Assembly (NCBI GenBank): GCA_029259745.1
Contig: JAJDEO010000048.1
Location: 141,897 to 205,896 of the forward strand
From: Planctomycetota bacterium
GTDB taxonomy: Bacteria; Planctomycetota; B15-G4
Direction: 5' to 3'
DNA length: 64,000 nucleotides
Of this stretch, positions 33,991-42,505 are shown in pieces. The position numbers were made by a program, and so were the translations under genes. Under the pieces are notes generated by a model. It was not told the origin of the DNA. It saw only the letters and a program-made list of their open reading frames with translations, and made no database searches. Each line of letters begins with the position of its first letter. Position 1 is the first letter of the stretch.

Positions 33991-34245
33991 AGGGGAGAGG
34001 CCCGTGGGGTGCGTGAGGGAGAGGCGTCGCGGCGGCGACACCACGCCCCCCAATCGTACCGCGGCCTGGCAGATCGCCCCGGGGAACTTCTCGAACCGCG
34101 CCGCCGGACCGGGCACGCTGGCTGCGGGTCGGCTATCTCTCGCTGGCCTTCGGGCTCGGAGTGGCAGCCCGCCGCCCTGCCCGCGTTCGCCTCACCCCGC
34201 GCCCCATCGCCCGCCAGATCACGTCACGCCCGAGGAGCGTCGCCG

Positions 34246-34524
34246 ATGAACTCGACATCCGTACGCATCGTCGGCTGGACGATCGTAATCGTCCTCATCC
34301 TCGTAGGCGGCGGCCTGCTGAGTGGCGTCTTCGGCTCCGTGATGATCGGCCCGGGGTTCTTCGGCCCTGTCGTGCTCGTGGGCCTGGCCTTCATCGGCCT
34401 CCAGGCGCTGATCTTCAAGACGCTCGGATTGCGCTCACGCGCCGACGATTCGGACGAGGAGCCCAACGCCGAGCCGGAGTCACCGGACGAGGACGACCGC
34501 GACTGGCGGGCCTGGCGCGGCTGA
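34246..34524 (+). CDS. small two-helix membrane protein with acidic tail
   Basis: 92 residues. Two hydrophobic segments (VRIVGWTIVIVLILVGGGLLSGVFG and FFGPVVLVGLAFIGLQALIF) are followed by an acidic tail (DDSDEEPNAEPESPDEDD). GAGGAGCG before the ATG is a usable ribosome-binding site. Longer in-frame extensions exist upstream but run across the neighbouring gene. Function is unknown; it stands alone before the leftward tRNA-Leu. Confidence 0.6.
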   Translation: MNSTSVRIVGWTIVIVLILVGGGLLSGVFGSVMIGPGFFGPVVLVGLAFIGLQALIFKTLGLRSRADDSDEEPNAEPESPDEDDRDWRAWRG

Positions 34525-34560
34525 GCCGTGCCTCCGCCTGCGACCTCGGGCGAGGTGATG

Positions 34561-34646
34561 TGGTGCCAGAGGGGGGAATCGAACCCCCACTCCCTTGCGG
34601 GAAGCGGATTTTGAATCCGCCGCGTCTACCGTTCCGCCACACTGGC
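34561..34646 (-). tRNA. tRNA-Leu, anticodon CAA
   Basis: 86 bases on the minus strand with encoded CCA (34561-34563). The anticodon arm GCGGA-TTCAAAA-TCCGC gives CAA, reading TTG. The long variable arm (CTTCCCGCAAGGGAGT-like) and the GGTTCGATT T-loop are typical of class II leucine tRNA. The acceptor stem GCCAGTG/CTCTGGC has one mismatched pair. It lies 13 bases beyond the dapB stop. Confidence 0.93.
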
Positions 34647-34656
34647 GCGGGCCGTG

Positions 34657-34686
34657 AGTCTACGGCCGTCCCAACAGCGAATCCAA
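34657..34686 (-). promoter_or_regulatory. possible promoter of tRNA-Leu(CAA)
   Basis: Read leftwards, TTGGAT (34686-34681) and TAGACT (34662-34657) are separated by 18 bases and end about ten bases before the tRNA. The -35 lies inside the end of dapB. Confidence 0.4.
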
Positions 34687-35358
34687 CCCGAGCCCGAGTC
34701 CGCGCTGGTCCATGACCGCGCGAACCGCGAGAACGATGCCTGGGGCGTAGGCGCGCGGGTCGCGGACGACGTGCTCGATCCGCAGGGTCTGAGCCGGCGT
34801 GCCGAAGGTCGTGCCGTGCTCGGCGAGGACCCCGTCGAGGCGCTCGAAGGTGATGGGCGGCCGCGTTCCATCGCGGCTCGCCGCTGCGATGCGCCGGGCC
34901 GTGTCCAGGGCGGTACCGGACGGTGCATCGCGCTTGTCGAGATGGTGGCGCTCATCGATCCCGAGGCACGGCAGCCACTCGGCGATCCACTCGGCAGCGC
35001 GCAGGGCGAGGGCGGCACCAAGCGAAAAGTTGGGGACGATGAGCCCGCCGACGCCGCCCTCGGCGCAGGCGTGGGCAAGGGCTTCGCGGTCGTCGTCGGT
35101 GAGGCCCGAGACACCCACGACGGGGCGCACGCCGGCGCGTGCCGCGCGCGGGGCGAGCGAGCGGGACGCCTGCGCCAACGTGGCGTCGACGAGGACGTCG
35201 GGCTCGAGCGCGAGGAGCGCGTCGAGGTCGTCACCACGTCCGTACGTCGCGACGAGTGCGAGGTCCGGCGCGGCTTCGATCGCCTCGACGGCGACGCGTC
35301 CCAGTCGTCCACTGGCACCGGCGACGACGACGCGCAGAGTGGGCGTCGTCGCCGTCAC
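34660..35358 (-). CDS. dapB: 4-hydroxy-tetrahydrodipicolinate reductase
   Basis: 232 residues from a GTG at 35358. The N-terminal dinucleotide fold reads LRVVVAGASGRLGRVAVEAI (G-x-x-G-x-x-G). The substrate region has GIDERHHLDKRDAPSGTAL, the DapB signature with catalytic His-His and Lys. IVPNFSLGAAL is also conserved. The enzyme reduces the cyclic dihydrodipicolinate precursor with NAD(P)H in the diaminopimelate/lysine pathway. It overlaps the ddl stop by GTGA, so two peptidoglycan-precursor genes are coupled. At 232 residues it is a little shorter than most DapB proteins (about 270). Confidence 0.93.
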   Translation of the reverse strand: MTATTPTLRVVVAGASGRLGRVAVEAIEAAPDLALVATYGRGDDLDALLALEPDVLVDATLAQASRSLAPRAARAGVRPVVGVSGLTDDDREALAHACAEGGVGGLIVPNFSLGAALALRAAEWIAEWLPCLGIDERHHLDKRDAPSGTALDTARRIAAASRDGTRPPITFERLDGVLAEHGTTFGTPAQTLRIEHVVRDPRAYAPGIVLAVRAVMDQRGLGLGLDSLLGRP

Positions 35359-36452
35359 GCGCCCTGGCTCCGCCGGACCGTCGCTCCCCCGCCGCGCCGA
35401 CCGCTCGCCGGACGCTGCACGTCGACGAGGATCGCGGCAAGCACGTCGTCGAGCGAAAGGCCGTGGGCTGCTGCGGCACGCGGCACGAGGCTCGCGTCCG
35501 TGAAGCCGGGCAGCGAGTTCACTTCGAGGAAGACGGCCTCGTGTGTCGCCGCGTCGATGAGGAAGTCGACGTGGGCGACGCCGCGCAGGCCGAGGTGTTC
35601 GAAGAGCGCCACGGACACGTCGGTGATGTGTGCCGCGACGGCCTCGTCGACGACGGCCGGGCAGGTGAACGTGGTGCTGTCCGCTTCGTACTTGGCGTGG
35701 AAGTCGATGACGCCGTTGCCTTCGGGCTCGACCGACACGATCGGCAGCGCCGTCGCGACCCCGTCGAGCCGCAGCACGCAGCATGTGACGTCCGTGCCCG
35801 CGATGAACTCCTCCACGAGCGCGCGGCCACGCGTGTCGGCCGCGCGCGCGCGCGTCACGGCGGCCTTGAGCTTGCGCTTGTCCTCGACGAACGTGATGCC
35901 GACACTCGACCCGCCGCAGACCGGCTTGACGACGCACGGCAGTCCAGTGATTGCGAGGAGGCGCCGCCGGTCGATCTCGGCGTCCGCCTCGACGATGTCA
36001 TGTCGCGCACAGGCCACGCCGAGCTTCGAGGCAGCCATCTTCATGAGTTCCTTGTCCATGGCCATCGAGGAAGCGATCGGACCGGCGCCCGTGTAGGGAA
36101 TGCCGTGCGCTTCGAGGACGCGTTGGACCTGACCGTCTTCGCCAAACGCGCCGTGCAGGCCGAGGAAGGCGATCTCGTCGCGCTCGCCGAGCACGTCCAG
36201 CACGGCGTTGGCCGATGGGTGGACACCGCTGGTGACCGGAGCGGTGTCGTCGGGCTCGGCGGGTGCCGCGGCGATGACGGCGTCGAGGCTTGCGCCGGGT
36301 TCCCCGAGTGACCACTCCCCACCGCGCGAGAGGTAGACGACGCGGGTGCTGTGACCGAGTCGAGCCAAGCCCGCCAAAAGCGTGCGTGCTGTGGCTAGCG
36401 AGACGTCGTGTTCGTGCGACGGGCCACCTGCCAAGACGGCGACGGAGACCAT
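35355..36452 (-). CDS. ddl: D-alanine--D-alanine ligase
   Basis: 365 residues. ATP-grasp ligase with the Ddl motifs: VAVLAGGPSHEHDVSLATA at the start, FLGLHGAFGEDGQVQRVLEAHGIPYTGAG, CVVKPVCGGSSVGITFV (the glycine-rich ATP loop), and LEVNSLPGFTDASLVP near the end, which holds the magnesium-binding Glu and Asn. It joins two D-alanines for the peptidoglycan stem peptide. The presence of ddl and dapB shows that this organism makes cell-wall precursors. The stop overlaps the dapB start. It begins 37 bases after the pyrophosphorylase stop, probably in the same transcript. Confidence 0.95.
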   Translation of the reverse strand: MVSVAVLAGGPSHEHDVSLATARTLLAGLARLGHSTRVVYLSRGGEWSLGEPGASLDAVIAAAPAEPDDTAPVTSGVHPSANAVLDVLGERDEIAFLGLHGAFGEDGQVQRVLEAHGIPYTGAGPIASSMAMDKELMKMAASKLGVACARHDIVEADAEIDRRRLLAITGLPCVVKPVCGGSSVGITFVEDKRKLKAAVTRARAADTRGRALVEEFIAGTDVTCCVLRLDGVATALPIVSVEPEGNGVIDFHAKYEADSTTFTCPAVVDEAVAAHITDVSVALFEHLGLRGVAHVDFLIDAATHEAVFLEVNSLPGFTDASLVPRAAAAHGLSLDDVLAAILVDVQRPASGRRGGGATVRRSQGA

Positions 36453-36488
36453 GGGCTCTCCCTTGGCGTACGCGCCGAGGCGCGTCTC

Positions 36489-37871
36489 TCAGGAGCGGTC
36501 GAAGACCGGTCCGAAATCACTCCTCGTGAGAGTAGCGAGGAACTCCTCCTGATCCAACGCAAACAGTGGTCCGACCTCGACCGGGCCCGGCGGTTGCGAA
36601 AGTCCGGCGGCCTTCATCCAGCGCTTGCCCTGGTCGCTGAGCATCTGCGACGTCACGGCCGGGCTGTCGGAACCCTCGGCGTTCTTCACGGGCGCGAACT
36701 CGTCTTCCCGCCGCACTTCCTGCGTGATGGATGTCTGTGCGAGGGGTAGGGCGTCGAAGACGAAGGTCTCCATCTTGATCGCGTTCGGCTCGCTCGGCGA
36801 CACCTGCACTCCGTTCGCGTCGACGTGCGGGACCTTCTTCAGCGCGCGGTGCACGGGCAGTGACAGGTCGCCGCTCGCGATGCGTCGGATGAAGGGCACC
36901 GACATCGCGTGGATGGCGATGTTGCCGGCGCGGAAGACGAGGCGACCCTGGTCGTCGGTGCGCTTGGCGAGTTCGTCGGAGAGGTCGGAATATTCGATGA
37001 CACCCAGCTTCCCGTCGATCTTGCCGAGCACGCCCACCTTTTCGTGCGGGTCGGACTTGGGCACGACCTTCGTCGACATCTCGGCGCCCGCGAGGACGTG
37101 GTGGCCGAGGAAGACCGGGTCGAAGACGGGGGCGAGCGGGTTGTCGACCTGGAAGTAGAAGACCTGCTCGATGCCGCGCCGCTCCATGTCGTCGAGCGCG
37201 CCCGAGCGCATCAGCGCGGCGAACGAGCCACCGTGGCCGTCGGGGCTGAGTGCGAGCTTGTGCTTGTCGGCGAGGAGGATCTTTCCCTCGAGGTCGACGG
37301 CCGGGAGCATGCCCTGCTGGAAGAGCGAGACCTGGTCAGGCTCGAGCCCGAAGTTCTCCGCCTCGTTGAACGCCGCCACGGAGCTGTCGTGGTTCAACGT
37401 GCTCGTCATGACGTAGTACGGCAGCGTCGCGTCGTAGCGACGGCACGTCGCGCGCACGCGGTGGGCGTGATAGGCGAAAAGCGAACGGTGTGTAAGCGGG
37501 CCGACGGGGAAGCGGCCCTTGGGGCCGTCATACCCGAGGCGCGTCCCTTGTCCCCCCGCCACGAGGAACGCCGCGACCTTGCCTTCGCTGAGCAGCGCGG
37601 CACCGGCCTCGCGCGCGCGGGCGTCGCGCGCCTGGGTTGCGCGGTCGTCGCCGAGTTCGATCAACTCGCAGGGTTCGAGCGCCCCCGATTCGTGGGGCGT
37701 CGCTTCGAGCACCGACGCGATGAGCGCCGGCAGGGTCTCGAGGTCCAACGCCGACAGCTCGGCCGCGAGCGACTCGCGCTGCGCGCCATCGAGTTCGTCC
37801 CAAAAGCGCAGGACGTGCTCTTGCCCGATGGCCGTGAGCCGCGCGCGCAGATCTTCGTGTGTGTCAATCAT
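36489..37871 (-). CDS. UDP-N-acetylhexosamine/UDP-glucose pyrophosphorylase, eukaryote-like (UAP1 family)
   Basis: 460 residues. It belongs to the UDPGP family rather than to bacterial GalU/GlmU: VAAFLVAGGQGTRLGYDGPKG is the nucleotide-binding signature, LALSPDGHGGSFAAL and VFYFQVDNPLAPV bind uridine and metal, and EDEFAPVKNAEG is the typical C-terminal motif of UAP1/AGX-like enzymes. The reaction transfers UMP to a sugar 1-phosphate (GlcNAc-1-P, GalNAc-1-P or Glc-1-P) to make a UDP-sugar. It is upstream of ddl and dapB on the same strand, which fits envelope-precursor supply. The exact sugar is not determinable by eye. Confidence 0.9.
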   Translation of the reverse strand: MIDTHEDLRARLTAIGQEHVLRFWDELDGAQRESLAAELSALDLETLPALIASVLEATPHESGALEPCELIELGDDRATQARDARAREAGAALLSEGKVAAFLVAGGQGTRLGYDGPKGRFPVGPLTHRSLFAYHAHRVRATCRRYDATLPYYVMTSTLNHDSSVAAFNEAENFGLEPDQVSLFQQGMLPAVDLEGKILLADKHKLALSPDGHGGSFAALMRSGALDDMERRGIEQVFYFQVDNPLAPVFDPVFLGHHVLAGAEMSTKVVPKSDPHEKVGVLGKIDGKLGVIEYSDLSDELAKRTDDQGRLVFRAGNIAIHAMSVPFIRRIASGDLSLPVHRALKKVPHVDANGVQVSPSEPNAIKMETFVFDALPLAQTSITQEVRREDEFAPVKNAEGSDSPAVTSQMLSDQGKRWMKAAGLSQPPGPVEVGPLFALDQEEFLATLTRSDFGPVFDRS

Positions 37872-37988
37872 GGTGTCGCCGATCGGCCAATCCGGCCCCG
37901 AGCTTGAGGGACAGAGCCCTCTAGCGGGCGTTTCGAGATGTCAGTGCGTGCTCGTCACCCGCCGCTCGACGGGCCCCGCTGAAGCACG

Positions 37989-38021
37989 CGGGACGCCCGT
38001 CAACCACAGACGGGCGTCCCG
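37989..38021 (-). terminator. hairpin terminator downstream of fabF
   Basis: CGGGACGCCCGTC (37989-38001) and GACGGGCGTCCCG (38009-38021) form a perfect 13-bp stem with a seven-base loop. It begins 32 bases after the fabF stop and separates the fatty-acid block from the pyrophosphorylase gene. Confidence 0.7.
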
Positions 38022-38052
38022 TTCACTTCAAGCCCCGGCCGCGCGGGTCAGA

Positions 38053-39303
38053 TCAAGACTCGTGCTTGCCGAAGAGCAGACAGACGTTGTGACCGCCGAA
38101 GCCAAGCGAGTTCGAGATCGCTCCGCCGATGGCCATCGAGCGTGCTTCCCCGGGGACGTAGTCGAGGTCACAGCCTTCACCGGCCTCGACGTGGTTCCGC
38201 GTGGGGTGGGCGAGCCCTTCGGCGATCGACTTGGCCGTGACGGCCGCCTCGACGCCAGCCGAGGCACCCAGCAGGTGCCCCATCATCGACTTGGTGCTCG
38301 AGACGGCGAGCTTGCTGGCGTGTCCACCGAAGACATCGTGGAGCGCCTTGGTCTCCACGCGGTCGTTGTAGTAGGTGGACGTGCCGTGCGCGTTGACGTA
38401 GTCGATGTCGCTCGGCACACGAGCGCCGTCCTTCAACGCCATCTCGATGGCACGCCGTGGACCGATTCCGTCTTCCTTCGGCTGCGTGATGTGGAAGGCA
38501 TCCGACGTGGCACCGAAGCCGAGGAACTCGGCGTAGATCTTTGCGCCACGCGCCAGGGCATGCTCACGCTCTTCGAGCAAGAGAATCCCCGCGCCTTCCC
38601 CCATCACGAAGCCATCGCGGTCCTTGTCGAACGGACGGCAGGCCTGGTCGGGCTCGTCGTTCCGGGTCGACAGGGCCTTCATCGAGCCGAAGGCGGCGAT
38701 GGCCAGCGTCGAAACGGCAGCCTCGGCACCTCCTGACACCACGACGTCCGCCTCACCCCACTGGATGGTGCGCAACGCCAGACCGAGCGCATGCCCAGCC
38801 GACGCGCATGCCGAACTCGTCGCATAGTTCGTGCCTTGCAATCCGTACTGGATCGACACGCGCGCCGACACGGCGTTGGGCATCATCTTCGGGATGAAGT
38901 GCGGCGAGACCCGCTTCGGACCGCGATCGAGCAGCACATGATGCTCGGCCTCGATGGCCATGATGCCGCCGATCCCGGTACCGAGGATGCACCCGCCACG
39001 CTCGGGGTCGAGCGTGGCAGGGTCGAGTCCGGCGTCTTCGAAGCATTCCTTCGACGCCATCAACGCGTACTGCGTGACGTAGTCGAGCTTCTTGACCTCG
39101 CGAACGTCGAAGTACTCGGACGGGTCGTAGTCCTCCACCGTGCCTGCGATGCGGGTCCGGTACTCGGACGCATCGAAGTAGCGATCAGGGATCGCACGGA
39201 TCCCGTTCTCGCCGGCAAGGAGCTTCGACCAGCTCTTCTCGAACGACAGCCCGAGTGCGGTACACGCACCCAGACCTGTGATGACCACGCGGCGGCGGCT
39301 CAT
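38053..39303 (-). CDS. fabF: 3-oxoacyl-ACP synthase II
   Basis: 416 residues. Condensing-enzyme fold with the C-H-H triad of FabF/FabB: nucleophile Cys in TSSACASAGHAL, first His in VNAHGTSTYYND, second His in KSMMGHLLGASAG. The start MSRRRVVITGLGACTALGLSFEKSW is the normal N-terminus. It elongates acyl-ACP with malonyl-ACP. It lies 25 bases after acpP and both belong to the fatty-acid cluster. ATG 39303 is chosen; the in-frame extension to 39366 reaches into acpP. A perfect hairpin follows the gene. Confidence 0.97.
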   Translation of the reverse strand: MSRRRVVITGLGACTALGLSFEKSWSKLLAGENGIRAIPDRYFDASEYRTRIAGTVEDYDPSEYFDVREVKKLDYVTQYALMASKECFEDAGLDPATLDPERGGCILGTGIGGIMAIEAEHHVLLDRGPKRVSPHFIPKMMPNAVSARVSIQYGLQGTNYATSSACASAGHALGLALRTIQWGEADVVVSGGAEAAVSTLAIAAFGSMKALSTRNDEPDQACRPFDKDRDGFVMGEGAGILLLEEREHALARGAKIYAEFLGFGATSDAFHITQPKEDGIGPRRAIEMALKDGARVPSDIDYVNAHGTSTYYNDRVETKALHDVFGGHASKLAVSSTKSMMGHLLGASAGVEAAVTAKSIAEGLAHPTRNHVEAGEGCDLDYVPGEARSMAIGGAISNSLGFGGHNVCLLFGKHES

Positions 39304-39328
39304 AGTTCCTCCCGAAGCGTCGTCAGGC

Positions 39329-39574
39329 TCAGCCCGAGTGGTTCGAGATGTATTCGACCGCGTCACCCACGGTCTGGATCTTCTCAGCCTCTTCGTCGGG
39401 GATGCTGATGTTGAAGTGGTCTTCGAACTCCATCACCAACTCAACGGTGTCGAGCGAGTCGGCACCGAGGTCCTGGATAAAGGACGTGCTGCTGTTGACC
39501 TTCTCCTTACTGGCACCCATCTGCTCACAGACGATGGAAACGACCTTCTCTTCGATCTCGGCCTTGTCAGCCAC
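39329..39574 (-). CDS. acpP: acyl carrier protein
   Basis: 81 residues from a GTG at 39574, with GGAG seven bases before it. The phosphopantetheine attachment Ser40 sits in the D-S-L motif of FIQDLGADSLDTVELVMEFE. Strong acidity and length match AcpP. A longer form starting at an ATG (39616) is possible, but the added residues are not ACP-like. It carries the growing acyl chain as a thioester in the cytoplasm. It lies between fabG and fabF, with a promoter-like sequence in the 195-base gap before it, so acpP-fabF may have their own transcript. Confidence 0.96.
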   Translation of the reverse strand: MADKAEIEEKVVSIVCEQMGASKEKVNSSTSFIQDLGADSLDTVELVMEFEDHFNISIPDEEAEKIQTVGDAVEYISNHSG

Positions 39575-39650
39575 ACTCGTTCTCCAGACGCGACGGGCAA
39601 TGCTGCCCGTGACCATGCCGGGCGCCGATCGACGCCCGCAACAATCGGGT

Positions 39651-39680
39651 TAGTGTCCGCAGCCGCGACCCCGGGGTCAA
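39651..39680 (-). promoter_or_regulatory. possible promoter of acpP-fabF
   Basis: Read leftwards, TTGACC (39680-39675) and ACACTA (39656-39651) are 18 bases apart, about 75 bases before the acpP start. Upstream at 39707-39720 lies the near-palindrome CTTCAAATTTCAAG (6 of 7 half-site positions pair), which could be a regulator site. Confidence 0.4.
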
Positions 39681-39769
39681 CCCGTGATGACGACCTTGCG
39701 GACGGACTTCAAATTTCAAGGGGGAAGTGCGTGAGATATGCCTCACGTCAAACTCGGCGCTGAGCGCGC

Positions 39770-40513
39770 TCAGAGCGACATGCCTCCGTCGATGACGAGG
39801 GTGGTGCCGGTGATGTAGGCGGCCTCCTCGGACACGAGAAAAGCGACGCCCTTGGCGATGTCGTCGGGGTCGCCGAGGCGCCCCAGCGGAATATGCGTGA
39901 GGGCTCCCTCGCGCACGGCCTCGGGCAAGTCGTTCGTCATATCGGTTTGGATGTAGCCCGGGGCGACGGCATTGACGCGTATCCCGCGCCCGCCGAGCTC
40001 GGCGGCCAGCGAGCGCGTGATGCCGAACAGGCCGGCCTTGGCGGCCGCGTAGTTGCTCTGGCCGGCGTTGCCCGTGATGCCGACGATCGACGAGACGTTG
40101 ACGATCGAGCCCGAGCGCTTCTTCATCATCGGCTTCGTCACGGCTCGGCAGTAGAGCAGCGAACCCTTCAGATTCGTGTCGACCACCGCATCGATGTCCT
40201 CGTCCGACATCCGCATCAGCAGCGTGTCACGCGTGATGCCGGCGTTGTTGACGAGGATGTCGAGGCCGCCCCACTTTTCGACGATCTCGCCGACGACTTC
40301 CTGGGCGCGGGCGCTGTCGCGCACGTCCGCAGCGAAGGCGAGAGCTTCGCTTCCAGCGTCGACGGCCGCGGCGGCACCGCCGTCGGCGCTCTTCTGCGAC
40401 GTCGCCGTGACGGCCACGCGGCATCCTGCACTCGCGAGGCGCTGGACGATCGCACGGCCGATGCCGCGCGAGCCCCCGGTCACGAGGGCCGTCTTGCCTG
40501 AAAGGTCGGTCAT
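39770..40513 (-). CDS. fabG: 3-oxoacyl-ACP reductase
   Basis: 247 residues, SDR fold. Cofactor loop TGGSRGIGRAI, ILVNNAGITRDTLLMRMSDEDIDAVVDTNLKG (the FabG signature), catalytic Ser in NVSSIVG, and Tyr/Lys in SNYAAAKAGL. The end ITGTTLVIDGGMSL is typical. It reduces 3-oxoacyl-ACP with NADPH. Its start overlaps the fabD stop by ATGA. It is much closer to FabG than to the SDR at 4819-5610. Confidence 0.97.
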   Translation of the reverse strand: MTDLSGKTALVTGGSRGIGRAIVQRLASAGCRVAVTATSQKSADGGAAAAVDAGSEALAFAADVRDSARAQEVVGEIVEKWGGLDILVNNAGITRDTLLMRMSDEDIDAVVDTNLKGSLLYCRAVTKPMMKKRSGSIVNVSSIVGITGNAGQSNYAAAKAGLFGITRSLAAELGGRGIRVNAVAPGYIQTDMTNDLPEAVREGALTHIPLGRLGDPDDIAKGVAFLVSEEAAYITGTTLVIDGGMSL

Positions 40514-41457
40514 GGTGCATCTCCCGGCCACGCGGTGAACTCCGCGAGGTCGTCGGCCGTCGAGCAGTGGGCGACGGCGGTGTCGTGGTCGTAGCGGCGC
40601 AGCATGTTCGTGAGCTGTCGCCCCGGTGCCGGTTCGAGGAACGCACGGCTCCCCTGGTTGAGCAGTGCCTCCATCGAAGCCTGCCAACGAACCGGCGAGG
40701 TGACCTGCTTGCGCAGCAGGTCGCGAATCGTGTTCGGGTCGGTCGTCGCCTCTCCTGTGACGTTCATGACGACGGGGATCGACGGTGTCGTCACGGCCGT
40801 GTCGTCGAGCGCGGCGGCAAGGGTCGCGGCGGCCGGCTCCATGCACGGCGAATGGAACGCGCCGGCCACCGAGAGGCGCACGGCCTTGCGGATGCCGTGC
40901 GCGCGCAGCAGTCCCTCGGCACGATCCAGCGCAGCGTTCGAGCCCGCGATGGCGATCTGCTTCGGCGCGAGGAGGTTCGCGACGACGAGCACGTCGTTGC
41001 CGCGTGCTTCGTCGCAGAGGGCCGCGGCGCTTTCATCGGTAGCACCGACGAGCGAGATCATGCCGCTCGGATGTGCTTCCGAGGCGGCCTGCATGGCTTC
41101 ACCGCGCAGGCGGACGAGCTTGATCGCATCGATGGTCGAGAGTGCGCCGGCCCAGGCGAGCGCCGAGTATTCACCGAGCGACAGACCGGCCACGGCGGTG
41201 ACGCGGTCACGCTGCACGAGGCCGCGTGACTCGAGGGCCGCCAGAGTTGCCAGCGACGTCATGAGGATCGCCGGCTGGCAGACGTCGGTGCGGTCGAGCG
41301 CCGCGGCGTCCGTGCCGCCGATGACGTCGCGCAAGTCGGTGCCGAGCGCCTCGGCACCCGCCTCGAAGACGCCGCGCGCGGCCTCGTCGACCTCTGCGAT
41401 GTCGAGGCCCATGCCGAGCGCTTGCGCGCCTTGGCCGGGGAACAGGATCGATGGCAT
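40510..41457 (-). CDS. fabD: malonyl-CoA:ACP malonyltransferase
   Basis: 315 residues. The start ILFPGQGAQALGMG is the acyltransferase hallmark. The nucleophile elbow is AGLSLGEYSAL, with Leu where Escherichia coli has His (G-H-S-L-G-E). The catalytic His is in VAGAFHSPCME, and the EPAPGRQLTNML segment is near the end. It moves malonyl groups from CoA to ACP to feed chain extension. It is coupled to fabG by ATGA and lies 58 bases after fabH. Confidence 0.95.
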   Translation of the reverse strand: MPSILFPGQGAQALGMGLDIAEVDEAARGVFEAGAEALGTDLRDVIGGTDAAALDRTDVCQPAILMTSLATLAALESRGLVQRDRVTAVAGLSLGEYSALAWAGALSTIDAIKLVRLRGEAMQAASEAHPSGMISLVGATDESAAALCDEARGNDVLVVANLLAPKQIAIAGSNAALDRAEGLLRAHGIRKAVRLSVAGAFHSPCMEPAAATLAAALDDTAVTTPSIPVVMNVTGEATTDPNTIRDLLRKQVTSPVRWQASMEALLNQGSRAFLEPAPGRQLTNMLRRYDHDTAVAHCSTADDLAEFTAWPGDAP

Positions 41458-41515
41458 CTTGCGATCTCTCAGAGCGACGGGACGGCTGGAAGGGGACGAG
41501 CGTGCGGCGTTGCCG

Positions 41516-42505
41516 CTACCACTTCATTCCCACGGAGCCCCAGGTGAGGCCGGCACCGAACGAACAGAGAACGACGAGCTTGCCGTCCGCCCCATCGAAC
41601 CAGCCCGTCCGACGCGCTTCGTCGAGCGCAAGCGGTACCGAAGCTGCCGACGTGTTTCCCATGCGATCGATGTTGACGAAGATCGACTCTTCGGGGAGGT
41701 CCATCCGGTCGCGGGCTGCCTCGATGATGCGCTGGTTCATCTGATGCGGAACGATGCCGCCGAGTTCCAGGTCGCTGTTGGTTTCCTGCTCGCGCTGGAC
41801 GAGCTCGACAAACTTTCGCACTGCGAACTGATAGACCTGCCGCCCATGGATGACGAGCTTGTCGGCGTAGTCGTCGAGCAGCTCGTGCGTGAGTGGGATC
41901 TTCGCACCGCCGGCGCGCTGATGCATGACGTCGTACCCGCCACCGTCCGCCTCGATCGAACAGGACCGCACCTCGCCGCAGCGCGGAGCCGAGCTGCTGT
42001 AGATCACCGCGCCAGCTCCGTCGCCGAAGAGGATGCTCGATCCGCGATCGGTGTAGTCGGCGATGCGCGAGAGTGACTCGGCGCCGATGACGAGGACGTT
42101 CTTGTACGTCCCCGTCCAGAGGTACTGGGCGGCGACGCTCGTGCCGTAGACGAAGCCCGTGCAGCCCGCCTGCATGTCGAAGGCCGGCACGTTCGTGAGG
42201 CCGAGTTCGTGCTGGATGATGCACGAGGTGGCCGGCACGTGCTGGTCTGGTGTGACCGTCGCGAGAACGATCAGGTCGATCTCGGAGGCGTCCATGTCGG
42301 CATCGACGAGCGCGCGCTTCGCGGCCTCGATGCAGAGCATCGACGTCGTCTCGCCTTCACGCACGACGTGCCGTTGGCGAATGCCTGTGCGCTTGACGAT
42401 CCACTCGTCGGACGTGTCGACGATCTTCGAGAGGTCGTCGTTCGTGAGGACGCCTTCGGGGACGAAGGATCCGGTGCCGCGGATGCCAAAGGGGACGCGG
42501 GTCAT
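41516..42505 (-). CDS. fabH: 3-oxoacyl-ACP synthase III
   Basis: 329 residues. It begins FGIRGTGSFVPEGVLTNDDLSKIVDTS, typical of KAS III. Catalytic Cys is in MQAGCTGFVYG, His in IVPHQMNQRII, and Asn in NIDRMGNTSAAS. The first condensation of acetyl-CoA with malonyl-ACP is the expected reaction. The start overlaps the plsX stop (ATGA), linking fatty-acid initiation to phospholipid synthesis, the common rpmF-plsX-fabH-fabD-fabG order. Confidence 0.97.
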   Translation of the reverse strand: MTRVPFGIRGTGSFVPEGVLTNDDLSKIVDTSDEWIVKRTGIRQRHVVREGETTSMLCIEAAKRALVDADMDASEIDLIVLATVTPDQHVPATSCIIQHELGLTNVPAFDMQAGCTGFVYGTSVAAQYLWTGTYKNVLVIGAESLSRIADYTDRGSSILFGDGAGAVIYSSSAPRCGEVRSCSIEADGGGYDVMHQRAGGAKIPLTHELLDDYADKLVIHGRQVYQFAVRKFVELVQREQETNSDLELGGIVPHQMNQRIIEAARDRMDLPEESIFVNIDRMGNTSAASVPLALDEARRTGWFDGADGKLVVLCSFGAGLTWGSVGMKW

